A stretch of 64,000 bases of DNA. It comes from Streptomyces chartreusis (GTDB lineage Bacteria > Actinomycetota > Actinomycetes > Streptomycetales > Streptomycetaceae). The position numbers were made by a program, and so were the translations under genes. Location of the stretch: positions 2,232,001 through 2,296,000 of the forward strand of contig NZ_CP023689.1 in assembly GCF_008704715.1 (NCBI RefSeq). The letters are read 5' to 3'. The notes beneath the pieces are model-generated. The model ran no database searches. It was not told the origin of the DNA and was given only the letters and a program-made list of their open reading frames with translations. This document shows positions 24,196-33,355 of the stretch, in pieces; position 1 is the stretch's first letter, and each line of letters begins with the position of its first letter.

Positions 24196-25737
24196 GTGAC
24201 ACCGGAGGCGCTGGGACCGTACAACCGCAGGGTTCGCCTGGTCGTCGAGGTCCGTGACGACCAGGACGAACTGGAGCTGGCGAGCGGGGTGTTCGGCGCC
24301 CAGGGGTGGGGGGTGCGGCCCGCGCGGGACGGCGACTCGGTCACCGTGGACGAAGGGTACGCCGGGGTCGTCGTCGAGGTGCCCGTGCACGGCTCCCGCT
24401 GGACCGCCCGCTCGACGGCCGTCGAACAGCTCACCACCCTCGCCAAGCGGCGCAAGCTCGATCTGTGGGTGCGCGAGAGCAAGCTGATCCCGCCCAGGCC
24501 GACCGAGACGCAGACGGTGTACCACGTGCACCGCAGGGTGCCGGCCGACGCGGGACCGGTCCTGCGGTGGCTGGCCGAGCACTGGGCGGCCGTCGGCGGC
24601 CTGGACGTGCGGCACACGCTCCAGCTGCGCGGCGAGTACTCCGACGAGCAACGGGAGCGGGCGCTGGCGGAGTTGGGGGCGCGCAACATCGGCGGCCCGC
24701 CCTTCGACCCCGACGCGCACGACATACGCCGGGCGATCGGGCCCCGCCCCGAGGCCGGGGCGACGCAGTGGCGTCAGGATGCCGGACGGGTCGCGGTGAT
24801 CAGCGCCGTAGTGCTGGTCTGTGTCGCGAGCGGCATCGTGCTCGGGGCGTTCGACACCGCGTGGCGCTTCACCGCGCTGCTGGTGCCCGCGGCCGTCTCC
24901 TGGCCGACGGGTGCGTGGATGACCTCGAACGCGCCGCGCCCCAAGCTCGTCCGGCTGGGCTGCGGCCTGATCCTGGCGGGCAGCGGGACGTTCGCCGGCT
25001 GGATCTGGGGACGGTCCGAGGACACGGGGCTGTCCGGGCTGCTCGCCGGATTCGGCATGACGCTCGGCCTCGGGCTCACGGCCTTCGGGCTGTGGTACGC
25101 GCTGAGCGCGTCCTGGTTCAGCCGCAACGTGCAGTGGTTCCTGCCCGTCCTCGCGGCGCCGCTGCCGTTCGTGCTGCCGTGGGTCGGGGCGTTCCTGCAC
25201 GCCGTCTATCTGGAGGACATGTTCGGGATCCCGGCCGACTCGGTCCATGTGGGCTTCTACTGGCAGTACCTCGTGGCCATGCGCCCGCTGGCCGTGGCCG
25301 TGCTGTTCCTGCTGGGCCTCATCGCGCTGGCGGGGTGGGCCCGGCACTTCAACGTGCAGGCGCCGGTGAGCGGCTTCTTCCGTGTCTCGCTGGTGCTGGC
25401 GGGGCTGATCGCGGTCCTGACCGTGGTGCAGATCGCGCTCGACGACGTGGAGAAGGCCGCCGGTCGCGCGATGGCCGCGGCCGGCGCCGGCCACCGCCCG
25501 CCCGGCTACTTCGGCCTGCGGGCCGAACTCGTCTGCGTCCGCCCCCTTGGCCCCGAGACACCCGTCGTGAACGGCCCCGTCCCGACCGCCCACCCGGTGC
25601 TGTCCTTCCAGCCGAGCGGCGACACCCTCTGGCTCTGGGACCCGTCGTCGTCCCGGGGCGACGACACCGAGCGCCACGCCCTGCGGGTGCGGGCCGAGGA
25701 CGTGGAGCTGGTCGTGGCCCACGGCGGGCGCTGCTGA
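24196..25737 (+). CDS. Seven-TM conserved hypothetical membrane protein
   Basis: A 513-residue protein from a GTG start, 18 bp after the secreted hydrolase. Residues ~1-190 are soluble and charged. Residues ~195-430 hold about seven hydrophobic helices, beginning VAVISAVVLVCVASGIVLGA. A soluble C-terminal domain (~435-513) follows. I recognise no catalytic motif. The layout, two cytoplasmic domains around a membrane bundle, occurs in Streptomyces-specific membrane proteins of unknown function. Confidence 0.75.
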   Translation: MTPEALGPYNRRVRLVVEVRDDQDELELASGVFGAQGWGVRPARDGDSVTVDEGYAGVVVEVPVHGSRWTARSTAVEQLTTLAKRRKLDLWVRESKLIPPRPTETQTVYHVHRRVPADAGPVLRWLAEHWAAVGGLDVRHTLQLRGEYSDEQRERALAELGARNIGGPPFDPDAHDIRRAIGPRPEAGATQWRQDAGRVAVISAVVLVCVASGIVLGAFDTAWRFTALLVPAAVSWPTGAWMTSNAPRPKLVRLGCGLILAGSGTFAGWIWGRSEDTGLSGLLAGFGMTLGLGLTAFGLWYALSASWFSRNVQWFLPVLAAPLPFVLPWVGAFLHAVYLEDMFGIPADSVHVGFYWQYLVAMRPLAVAVLFLLGLIALAGWARHFNVQAPVSGFFRVSLVLAGLIAVLTVVQIALDDVEKAAGRAMAAAGAGHRPPGYFGLRAELVCVRPLGPETPVVNGPVPTAHPVLSFQPSGDTLWLWDPSSSRGDDTERHALRVRAEDVELVVAHGGRC

Positions 25738-25747
25738 GGCCGCCGCC

Positions 25748-28063
25748 TCACTCGCTGCGCAGCACCTCCCCGATCGTCAGCCGGGCCGCCCTGCGCGCCG
25801 GTACGTAAGCCCCCAGCACCGCGATCAGCAGCCCCGCGAGGGCGAGTCCGGACAGGGCGGGGGCCCGCCAGACGTCCGTCATCCAGGGCGGCAGGGTGAT
25901 GTCCACCGCGTCCGCCATGCGCGGGATCACCAGCTCGTAGCCGAGCATGCCCAGGGGGATGCCGAGCAGGGAGCCGAGCGCGCCGAGGACTGCCATCGAC
26001 GTCACCGTCATCGCCGTGACCTGCCGCGGGGTCATGCCGATCGACTTGAGCATGCCCAGGTCGCGCCTGCGGTCGCGGGTGTTGAGGACGACCGTGTTGA
26101 AGACGCCGAGGGAGGCGACCGCGGCGAGCATCAGGGTGAGGACGGAGGCCGAGCCGACGATGGTCTGCGTGACGGAGTTGGAGCCCCGCACGTCCGGGGT
26201 GATCCCGGCGTCGGCGGCGCGGGCCGCGCGGGCGTAGCCGGCCGCGTCGGCGCCGTCGCGCAGTGCCACGTGGTAGGCGATGGGCCGCTCGGCCGGGGCG
26301 AGCGCCGTCAGCGTCGGCCAGTCGGAGAGCACGACCCGGGCGTTGCTCTCCATGAACTCACCCACGACCAGGACCCGTTCGGTACGGCCGCCCTTCTCCA
26401 GGCCGACCCGTTCGCCGACCCGTACGCCGTTCTGCCGCAGGAAGGCCGAGCCGGCGACGATCTCGCCGCTCTCGCGCATCCACCGGCCGTCCGTGAGCAC
26501 GCCGTCCAGTCGGAGCCGGTCGCCCCGACGCCCTTCGAGGGTGACCTGATGGGCCGAGCCGGTCAGCCGTACGTCCACCGACGCCCGTGCGGTGACCTCT
26601 CGGGCCCCCGGCAACTCCCGTAGCAGAGCGTCGAGTTCGCGGTCGTCGTGCTGCGGCTCGATCTCCTTGCCGTGCCGGAAGCTGGAGGCGTACACCGTGA
26701 CCTGGTAGGCGTCGCGGCCCGCGTTCCCGAACCGGTCCATGGTCGTCGCGAGGCCGGTCGCGAACGTCACCGTGGTCACCCCCAGGACCACGGCGGCCAG
26801 CGTCAGGACGCTGCGTCCGGGCCGGGCGAACGGCAGCCCCATGCCCAGGCTCACCGAGCGCGGCAGCCTGCTGCCGGCCAGCCGGCGCTGGATGCCCAGG
26901 GCACGCCCGACGCGCGGGGCGCTGCCCGCGCTGATCGCCCGCGCCGCCGACATGCCGTGGGCGCGCAGGGCCGGGGCGAGCGCGGCGAGGACGCAGACCG
27001 CGGGCATGCCGAGCAGGGTGACGGCGTTCACCCATGCGGCGACGGACACGTCGTCGTGGAGCACTCCCGCGTCCGGCCCCATGAACACGAACTCGAAGAA
27101 GGGGCGCGCGAGCACATTGCCGAGAAGTGTGCCGAGCGCACAGCCGACGACCGCGGGCACGGAGATCATCGTGAGGTGGACGGCGACCACCTGCCCCGGC
27201 GTGAAGCCGAGCGCCTTGAGCACGCCGATGTGCCGGAACCCGGAGATCACCGCCCCGCTGACGACGTTGGCGACGATGAGCACCGCGACGGCGATCCCGA
27301 GGATGCCGAAGGCCATCAGATAGGGCGTGTACGCCCGTGCCGAACTGCTCACCTGGTGCTTGAGGGTGAGATACGTCCGGGAGGCGGTGAGCGCGTCCGC
27401 CGGGAGCCGTTCGGTGACCGTGCCGAGCTGGGCGCGCAGCCGGTCCTCGGAGGACGCGTCCGGGAAGCGGAACAGCATCTGGGTGGCGGTCGGTTCCAGG
27501 GCGTCGATCTGGCGGGGCGCGACCCAGGCGTCGGCGGTGCGGCTCAGGTCGAAGGCGAACCCGACGACGGTGAGTTCCGGGCCGCCCGACGGCATCGGGA
27601 GCCGTTTGCCGAGGTCGTCCGGGGTCCAGTCGGACTGCCGGTTCAGCACGACCTCGCCGGGGCGGGTGGCCCAGCGGCCCGCCCACAGGTCGAGCCGGTC
27701 CACGGGGCCGTCGGGGTCGGCGCGGCCGACGACCGTGATCTGGGTGCCGAGGCCGAAGTTCATCGCGCCGTCCGGCAGTTCGACCGTGGCCTGCGCGTAG
27801 GGGCCCGCGGCGGCCGCCACGCCGGGCTGCCGGGCGGCCCGGGCGAGCTGCGGCGCGGACACCTTCGCCGGGTCGAACACGGCGGTCACATGCGGGCCGC
27901 GCTGCCGGCCGAAGGCCTTGTCGAAGGGGGCGGAGGCCGCGTCGAGCAGACCGAGGGCGACGACCATCGCGGCCGTCGAGGTCAGGGTGACCAGCGCGAT
28001 GACGAGCGTCTGGAGTCTGCGCCGCCGTACCGCCGCGCGGGCGGCGCGCCACACGGCCCTCAT
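25748..28063 (-). CDS. FtsX-like ABC transporter permease
   Basis: A 771-residue permease with two FtsX/MacB repeats. The first TM is at ~residues 20-40. FtsX triplets of TM helices lie at ~245-365 (HIGVLKALGFTPGQVVAV) and ~640-765 (DLGMLKSIGMTPRQVTAM). The intervening extracytoplasmic domains span ~45-240 and ~430-630. The start ATG overlaps the ATPase stop by four bases. Such systems, next to a two-component pair, typically respond to cell-envelope antibiotics or peptides in actinobacteria. Confidence 0.92.
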   Translation of the reverse strand: MRAVWRAARAAVRRRRLQTLVIALVTLTSTAAMVVALGLLDAASAPFDKAFGRQRGPHVTAVFDPAKVSAPQLARAARQPGVAAAAGPYAQATVELPDGAMNFGLGTQITVVGRADPDGPVDRLDLWAGRWATRPGEVVLNRQSDWTPDDLGKRLPMPSGGPELTVVGFAFDLSRTADAWVAPRQIDALEPTATQMLFRFPDASSEDRLRAQLGTVTERLPADALTASRTYLTLKHQVSSSARAYTPYLMAFGILGIAVAVLIVANVVSGAVISGFRHIGVLKALGFTPGQVVAVHLTMISVPAVVGCALGTLLGNVLARPFFEFVFMGPDAGVLHDDVSVAAWVNAVTLLGMPAVCVLAALAPALRAHGMSAARAISAGSAPRVGRALGIQRRLAGSRLPRSVSLGMGLPFARPGRSVLTLAAVVLGVTTVTFATGLATTMDRFGNAGRDAYQVTVYASSFRHGKEIEPQHDDRELDALLRELPGAREVTARASVDVRLTGSAHQVTLEGRRGDRLRLDGVLTDGRWMRESGEIVAGSAFLRQNGVRVGERVGLEKGGRTERVLVVGEFMESNARVVLSDWPTLTALAPAERPIAYHVALRDGADAAGYARAARAADAGITPDVRGSNSVTQTIVGSASVLTLMLAAVASLGVFNTVVLNTRDRRRDLGMLKSIGMTPRQVTAMTVTSMAVLGALGSLLGIPLGMLGYELVIPRMADAVDITLPPWMTDVWRAPALSGLALAGLLIAVLGAYVPARRAARLTIGEVLRSE

Positions 28064-28767
28064 GCGGACGGCTCCAGGGTGTGCTCGCCGGTGACCCGGC
28101 CGTCGGCGAACTCGACGAGCCGGCTGGCGCAGCGCCGGGCGAGGTGCTCGTCGTGGGTGACCAGGATCAGGGTCTGGCCGATCTGGTTGAGGTCGAGCAG
28201 CAGGTCCATGACCTGTTCCCCGGAGCGGCTGTCCAGGGCGCCGGTCGGCTCGTCGGCCAGCAGCAGGGCCGGACGGTTCATCAACGCCCTCGCCACGGCG
28301 ACGCGTTGGCGCTCGCCGCCGCTGAGGACGGCGGGGTAGGCGTTGCGCCGGTGCCCGATGCCGAGTTCACCGAAGAGCTCCAGGGCACGGCGGCGGGCCT
28401 GCCGGGCCGGGGTGCCGGTCAGCTGGGCGGCCAGCGCCACGTTGTCCAGGGCGGACAGGTCGTCGATCAGGTTGAAGAACTGGAAGATCATGCCGATCCG
28501 GCGCCGCCGGTACAGGGCGAGCCCCTTCTCGCTCAGCTCCCCCACGTTCTCCCCGTGCACGACGACCGTGCCGCCCGTGGGCCGGTCCAGGCCGGCGATC
28601 ATGTTGAGGAGCGTGGACTTGCCGCACCCCGAGGGGCCCATCACCGCGACCGCCTCCCCGGCCCGGATCTCCAGCGACACCCCGGCCAGCGCCGTCGTCT
28701 CGCCGTACTCCTTGTGCACGCCGTCGAGCCGTACGACGACCTCTCCACTGCTGTCCTCGACTGTCAT
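28060..28767 (-). CDS. ABC transporter ATP-binding protein (LolD/MacB type)
   Basis: A 235-residue ATPase starting MTVEDSSGEVVVRLDGVHKE. Walker A is GPSGCGKST (~45-53), the Q-loop is IFQFFNL, the signature is LSGGERQRVAVARAL and Walker B is LLLADEPTGALDS. It is translationally coupled to the FtsX permease. The promoter region (28768-28906) is shared with the divergent histidine kinase gene. Confidence 0.93.
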   Translation of the reverse strand: MTVEDSSGEVVVRLDGVHKEYGETTALAGVSLEIRAGEAVAVMGPSGCGKSTLLNMIAGLDRPTGGTVVVHGENVGELSEKGLALYRRRRIGMIFQFFNLIDDLSALDNVALAAQLTGTPARQARRRALELFGELGIGHRRNAYPAVLSGGERQRVAVARALMNRPALLLADEPTGALDSRSGEQVMDLLLDLNQIGQTLILVTHDEHLARRCASRLVEFADGRVTGEHTLEPSA

Positions 28768-28801
28768 GGGCAGGACGCTACGAGGCGGACCCGCGTCCGG
28801 G

Positions 28802-28861
28802 CATCCCACCCGGGATGGCATCCGGCCGGGCGCCTCAACCTCAGGATGCAGGGTCTGCATC
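28802..28861. promoter_or_regulatory. Two inverted repeats between ABC transporter and two-component genes
   Basis: CATCCC-ACCC-GGGATG (28802-28817) and GATGCAG-GGT-CTGCATC (28845-28861) lie in the 139-bp divergent promoter. Inverted repeats here are good candidates for binding by the adjacent LuxR-type response regulator. Confidence 0.5.
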
Positions 28862-28906
28862 TCCCGGCCGATGCACTCGCGGTGATCGTCTGTCAGGGTG
28901 AGCGCC

Positions 28907-29773
28907 ATGGGGGACTGGGAGACGAACGCGCCGGTGGTGGGACTCGCGGTGGCGTGCGCGGCCGTACTGGCGCTGTCCGTCGCGCTGCTGCGGACGCGGC
29001 GCCGCTGGCGGCAGGCGGTCGGGGAGCGCGGCTGGCTGCTGGAGCGGGAGCGGGAGAGCGCGGCCCGGGCGGCGGTCTCGGCCGAACGCGACCGTATCGC
29101 CCGCGAGTTGCACGACATCGTCAGTCACACCGTCAGCCTCATGGTCGTCCAGGCCGGCGCCGCCCGCGAGGTCATGGGCACCATGCCGGACGAGGCGTCG
29201 GCGGCACTGCGGGCGGTGGAGGACGCGGGCCGCGGCGCGATGACGGACCTGCGGCATCTGCTGGGGCTGCTGGCCCCGTCGCCGAGCGGCGAGGACGACG
29301 ACGCCGAGACCGGCGTGGACGACCGTGCGAGCGCCACCGACCTCGCCCCGCAGCCGGGCATGGACCGGCTGGGGCAGCTGGTCGACCGGGTGTCGTTCGC
29401 GGGGCTGCCGGTCGAGGTGCGGATCTCCGGCGAACCCCGCCCGCTGCCGCAGGGGATCGACGTGACGGCGTACCGCATCGTGCAGGAGGCCCTGACGAAC
29501 GCGCTCAGGCACGGCGACGGCGGCAAGGCCGAGGTCACCGTGCGCTACGCGGAGCACGCGCTGCGGGTGGAGGTCCTGAACACCGGTCCGAGCGTGCTGA
29601 CCGGCGGCGCCCCGCAGGAGCCCCGGCCGGTACCGCGGCACCGGGACGGCACCGGGCGCGGCCTGCTGGGGCTGCGGGAGCGGGTCGCGGTCTACGGCGG
29701 TGACCTGGACGCCAGGCGGCGGCTCGGCGGCGGTTACCGCGTCCGGGCGCGCATCCCCCTGGACCGGCCGTGA
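28907..29773 (+). CDS. Sensor histidine kinase (HisKA_3 type)
   Basis: A 288-residue kinase. ATG 28907 has AGGGTG upstream; a GTG at 28898 is an in-frame alternative. A single TM helix lies at ~residues 10-28 with almost no extracellular loop, so it probably senses the membrane state or its transporter rather than a ligand. The phospho-acceptor His is in ARELHDIVSHTVS (~70-82). The ATPase domain has the N-box QEALTNALRHG and the G-box GRGLLGLRER. It overlaps the response regulator by four bases. Confidence 0.92.
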   Translation: MGDWETNAPVVGLAVACAAVLALSVALLRTRRRWRQAVGERGWLLERERESAARAAVSAERDRIARELHDIVSHTVSLMVVQAGAAREVMGTMPDEASAALRAVEDAGRGAMTDLRHLLGLLAPSPSGEDDDAETGVDDRASATDLAPQPGMDRLGQLVDRVSFAGLPVEVRISGEPRPLPQGIDVTAYRIVQEALTNALRHGDGGKAEVTVRYAEHALRVEVLNTGPSVLTGGAPQEPRPVPRHRDGTGRGLLGLRERVAVYGGDLDARRRLGGGYRVRARIPLDRP

Positions 29774-30462
29774 CGGCGCCGGCGGCCGGGCCGTCGCCGC
29801 GTGTGCTGGTCGTCGACGACCAGACGCTGATCCGCACCGGCTTCCGGCTGATCCTGACCGCGCGCGGCATCGAGGTGGTCGGCGAGGCCGCGGACGGCGT
29901 GGAGGCGGTGTCGCTGGCGCGTGAACTCGGCCCGGACGTGGTGCTGATGGACATCCGCATGCCGAACATGGACGGCCTGGACGCCACCCGCCGAATCCTC
30001 CGGCAGGCCCCGGACTGCCGGGTGCTGATGCTCACCACCTTCGACCTGGACCGCTACGTCTACACGGCCCTGTCGATCGGGGCGAGCGGTTTCCTCCTGA
30101 AGGACGTCACACCCGAGCACCTGGCGGCGGCCGTACGTCTGGTCAGCACCGGCGACGCCCTGCTGGCCCCCTCCATCACCCGCCGCCTGGTGGAGCGCTT
30201 CGCCACGGACCCCGCCACCCACGCGCCCGCCGTCCCCGCCGGCCTGGCGTCCCTCACTCCCCGCGAACGGGAGGTCCTGACCCTGCTCGGCCGGGGCCTG
30301 TCCAACACCGAGCTCGCGGCCCGTCTCACCCTGAGCGAGGCCACGGTGAAGTCCCACGTGGCCCGTATCTTCGCCAAGCTGTCGCTGCGGGACCGCGCCC
30401 AGGCCGTCGTCCTGGCGTACGAGACGGGGCTGGTCAGGCCGGGTGCGAGCGGCGACCACTAG
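29770..30462 (+). CDS. NarL/LuxR-family response regulator
   Basis: A 230-residue regulator starting at GTG. The receiver domain (~12-125) has acidic residues in VVDDQ, phospho-acceptor Asp in VVLMDIRMP (~60), Thr in LMLTTFD and Lys in LKDVT. The LuxR helix-turn-helix is at ~160-222 (LTPREREVLTLLGRGLSNTE). It is paired with the overlapping kinase and most likely controls the divergent FtsX-type transporter. Confidence 0.94.
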   Translation: MTAPAAGPSPRVLVVDDQTLIRTGFRLILTARGIEVVGEAADGVEAVSLARELGPDVVLMDIRMPNMDGLDATRRILRQAPDCRVLMLTTFDLDRYVYTALSIGASGFLLKDVTPEHLAAAVRLVSTGDALLAPSITRRLVERFATDPATHAPAVPAGLASLTPREREVLTLLGRGLSNTELAARLTLSEATVKSHVARIFAKLSLRDRAQAVVLAYETGLVRPGASGDH

Positions 30463-30469
30463 CATCCTG

Positions 30470-30484
30470 CCTAGTCACTTTAGG
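30470..30484. promoter_or_regulatory. Imperfect palindrome before the TetR-type gene
   Basis: CCTAGTCACTTTAGG, an imperfect 15-bp inverted repeat in the 47-bp gap before the regulator start. It is a candidate autoregulatory site or leaderless-promoter element. Confidence 0.35.
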
Positions 30485-30509
30485 TTTCCGCAGTCGAAGG
30501 ACGCACCCC

Positions 30510-31112
30510 ATGGCCCGCGCAGGACTCACCGCCGACCGCCTCACCGCGGCCGCCGCGGAGCTCGCCGACGAGGTGGGCTTCGAGAACGTCACCCTGTCCG
30601 CGCTGGCCCGGCGTTTCGGCGTGAAGGACGCGAGCCTGTACTCGCACGTCCGCAACCTCCAGGACCTGCGCGTCCGCCTCGCCCTGCTGGCGGGCGGCGA
30701 GATGATCGACCGGATCGCCGCGGCCGTGGCGGGACGCGCCGGCAAGGACGCGCTCGCCGCCTTCGCGGACGCCTACCGGGAGTACGCCCTCAAGCACCCG
30801 GGCCGGTACGCCGCGACCCAGATCCGCGTCGACCAGTCCCTGGCCGCCGACTCCCCCGCGATGCGCCGCACCGCCGAGATCACCTACGGCATGCTCCGCG
30901 CCTACGGCCTCGAGGAGCCCGACCTCACCGACGCCGTCCGTCTGCTGCGCAGCACCTTCCACGGCTACTGCGCCCTGGAGTCCACCGGGGCGTTCGGCGC
31001 TCCCCGGGACGTGCGCGAGTCGTGGGACCGCGCGATCGACGCCCTGCACGTGGCTCTCGCCAACTGGCCGCGCGGCGGGCACCACCGGCCGTTGCCCCAG
31101 GTGCCACGCTGA
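30510..31112 (+). CDS. TetR/AcrR-family regulator with WHG-type C-terminal domain
   Basis: A 200-residue regulator. The N-terminal helix-turn-helix spans ~5-50 (FENVTLSALARRFGVKDASL). The C-terminal ligand domain includes RSTFHGYCALESTGAFG, typical of the WHG/TetR_C_33 family. It lies 61 bp upstream of the toroid protein gene in the same direction. Regulation of that gene is possible but not shown. Confidence 0.88.
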   Translation: MARAGLTADRLTAAAAELADEVGFENVTLSALARRFGVKDASLYSHVRNLQDLRVRLALLAGGEMIDRIAAAVAGRAGKDALAAFADAYREYALKHPGRYAATQIRVDQSLAADSPAMRRTAEITYGMLRAYGLEEPDLTDAVRLLRSTFHGYCALESTGAFGAPRDVRESWDRAIDALHVALANWPRGGHHRPLPQVPR

Positions 31113-31173
31113 CCACTTAGACTGGAAGCTTCGCGGAGTTCACACGCCGCCGCCACGGGGGAGGGAGCGCGTC

Positions 31174-32595
31174 TTGTCCCAACAGCAGCTCGGACGCGGC
31201 CCCTTGAGGTCCCGTCGGCCCGATCCCGCACCCCCCTCTCCGGACGCGGACGACCCGCACACCTCGCCCCCGGCACGCTTCGTGGGCTGGCTCGGGGGCC
31301 TCGGCGCCGCGGCCGCCGGGTACGGCGTTTTCCAGTTCCTGTTCAGTGTCCTGCCCGACTCCATCGACGGCTCGGCCGCCCGGTATCTCATCTCCGGGGT
31401 CAGCGGGCTCGGCACCTTCGTCGCGGCCTGGCTGGCGGCGGGCCTGCTGCGGGCGCGGACGGCTGCCGACTCCGCGCCGGCTCCCGTCGTGGGGCCCGGC
31501 GCGATGGCACCGGGCGCGCCCGGCCCGCTCCCGGTCGTGTTCGCCACCGCCTACGACACCCTCGTCGAGCAGGTGACCGTGGTGGAGGACCCGGAGCACG
31601 GGCGGCTCACCGGCTGGCCGCACTCCCTCGGCGAGGACACGCCGTCCCGGCCCACTCCCGTCGGCACCGCCTACGGCCTGCACATCATGCTCGACCTCGG
31701 CGTGCCCGAGGGACGGCTGAGCACCGGCGAACTGGTCGACACGCTGTGGCGGCTGCGGCTTCCCGACGGCGGCTGGTCGGCGCGCTCGCAGGGCTCCGAG
31801 GCGCGGCCGGAGGTCACCGCGCTGGTGCTGGGGGCGCTGGCCCGCGCGGGTGCGTCCCCCGAGCGGCTGGCGGCCGAGGTGGAGCACTGCGCCGACGGGT
31901 TCACCCGCCGACTCGACCGCACCGGGCGGGAGTCCACCCATGTCGTGACGACGGTGCTGCGCGGTCTGCTGCGGGCCGCGCCCCGCTCCGAGGTCCTGCC
32001 CCTGCTGCGCGAGGCCCTCGCCGACGGCGCGATCAGCGACCCGCGCCGCGACCATCTGCGCTGCTGGGGCTACCGGCTCCAGCCGCCGTACGGCAGGCCG
32101 TCCCCGCTGCACACCGCGCAGGCCGTCGTCGCCCTGGACCGGGCCGCCCGGGTGCTGGGCGAGGACGGCGACGCGCGCGCCGAACGCGCCCGCGCCGCTC
32201 GTGAGGACGGCATCCGCTGGCTGCTGTCGTGCCCCGACGCGCCGCACGACACCTGCCCGGACCTGGCGAACCTCCACGAGGAGGTGCGCCGGCCGCGCAC
32301 CGACGACCCCGCCCGCCACGAGGTGCTGAACGTTCGGCACTTCACCGCGTCCTGGCTCGCCCGCGCCCTGCTCACGCCGAGCGCGCTGGAGATAGCCCGC
32401 GCGGAGGGGCTGGAGGACGAGCTCCGGGTACGGCTGGAGGGCGCCGTCGCCGCGGTGTGGGCGGGGCAGACGGACGGCATCTGGCTGTGGGCACGGGACG
32501 AGGCGACCGAGCGGCGGCGGCCGATGTGGATGACCTATCAAGGTCTTTCGGCGCTGCGCGCGCATGCCGTATGGATGTACCAGCCACAGGGCTGA
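31174..32595 (+). CDS. Membrane-anchored alpha/alpha-toroid (terpene cyclase/prenyltransferase-like) protein
   Basis: A 473-residue protein with a TTG start after GGGGGAGGGAG. Residues ~30-56 and ~68-95 are two TM helices, putting the rest on one side of the membrane, probably cytoplasmic. Residues ~115-470 show helical-pair repeats with LRLPDGGWSARSQGSEARPE and RRRPMWMTYQGLSALRAHAV, the QW-like repeats of squalene-hopene cyclase and prenyltransferase toroids. The catalytic DxDD acid motif of class II cyclases is not seen, so a lipid- or isoprenoid-binding or ligand-sensing role is as likely as cyclisation. It is followed by a cupin gene 37 bp on and a convergent Nudix gene. The module's function is unknown to me. 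Confidence 0.7.
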   Translation: MSQQQLGRGPLRSRRPDPAPPSPDADDPHTSPPARFVGWLGGLGAAAAGYGVFQFLFSVLPDSIDGSAARYLISGVSGLGTFVAAWLAAGLLRARTAADSAPAPVVGPGAMAPGAPGPLPVVFATAYDTLVEQVTVVEDPEHGRLTGWPHSLGEDTPSRPTPVGTAYGLHIMLDLGVPEGRLSTGELVDTLWRLRLPDGGWSARSQGSEARPEVTALVLGALARAGASPERLAAEVEHCADGFTRRLDRTGRESTHVVTTVLRGLLRAAPRSEVLPLLREALADGAISDPRRDHLRCWGYRLQPPYGRPSPLHTAQAVVALDRAARVLGEDGDARAERARAAREDGIRWLLSCPDAPHDTCPDLANLHEEVRRPRTDDPARHEVLNVRHFTASWLARALLTPSALEIARAEGLEDELRVRLEGAVAAVWAGQTDGIWLWARDEATERRRPMWMTYQGLSALRAHAVWMYQPQG

Positions 32596-32632
32596 AGTCG
32601 GGTGATTCGAGCGGGCGTTGGAGGATGGGTGC

Positions 32633-33355
32633 ATGGGCGGTCGGCAGGTCCTGGCGGCACGGAGGCTGCTGGCCGGGGCGCTGGACGGTGAACTGCCCGA
32701 GCACCGGCTGGTGGCCGCGGCCCGCGCGGTCGTCACCGAACTCGGTTCGCCCGAGAGGCTGTTGGAGCTGGTCGCCGAACTCGCCTCGGGCGAGGGGGAT
32801 CCGGACGCCCGCGCCCGGCTGTCGTACCGGCATGTCCTCGGCTTCGACAAGCTGTTGCTGATCGACGGCGGCCCGCGTCAGATGCTGCGCGCGCATGTGT
32901 GGCATCCGGGGGCGGGCGCGATCGGCAAGGAGGACATCCACAACCACCGTTCCCCGCTGGCGTCCTATGTCGTACGGGGCCGGCTGGCCATGGAGCTGTA
33001 CGAGGTCGGCGACGGCGGTATCGCGGCCGCCCGCTACGAGGAGTCGCTGGCGGAGCATTCGGCGAGCTGGGTGCTGGAGCCGGCGGGGCCGGCGCGGCTG
33101 CGGCTGACGCATCTGGGCCAGTACGCGGCGGGCAGCTCCTACGCCCTGCCCGCGCACACCCTGCACCGGGCCTGGTGCGACACGGACCGGCCGACGGTGA
33201 CGCTGTTCCTGGAGACGGGCGCCGAACGACGGCCGCACACCGATGTGTTCACGGCGGCGGGCCCGCATCCGGGTGCGGTCGCGAAGGTGCCGTTGGGGAC
33301 GGCGGAGTATCTGGCGGCGCTGCGGGACCTCGCGGAGCAGCTCAGAACTCTGTGA
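32633..33355 (+). CDS. Cupin-fold protein (cysteine dioxygenase-like)
   Basis: A 240-residue protein. ATG 32633 has GGAGG eight bases upstream. Residues ~85-205 form a cupin: DIHNHRSPLASYVVRGRL holds two candidate metal His, and SYALPAHTLHRAW holds another conserved His, followed by VTLFLETGAERR. The two-motif pattern fits metal-dependent cupins of the cysteine dioxygenase class. No substrate-specific residues are identifiable. It lies 37 bp after the toroid gene and its 3' end overlaps the convergent Nudix gene by 14 bp. Confidence 0.72.
   Translation: MGGRQVLAARRLLAGALDGELPEHRLVAAARAVVTELGSPERLLELVAELASGEGDPDARARLSYRHVLGFDKLLLIDGGPRQMLRAHVWHPGAGAIGKEDIHNHRSPLASYVVRGRLAMELYEVGDGGIAAARYEESLAEHSASWVLEPAGPARLRLTHLGQYAAGSSYALPAHTLHRAWCDTDRPTVTLFLETGAERRPHTDVFTAAGPHPGAVAKVPLGTAEYLAALRDLAEQLRTL

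Noticed and set aside
22825..25722. 965-codon minus-strand frame over the DNase I-fold and seven-TM genes
   Set aside because: Both plus-strand genes have signal or membrane features and conserved motifs. The minus frame has none.
31174..32595. Toroid protein as a functional squalene-hopene cyclase
   Set aside because: The class II DxDD acid motif was not found, the length is well below that of the enzymes, and two N-terminal TM helices are atypical.
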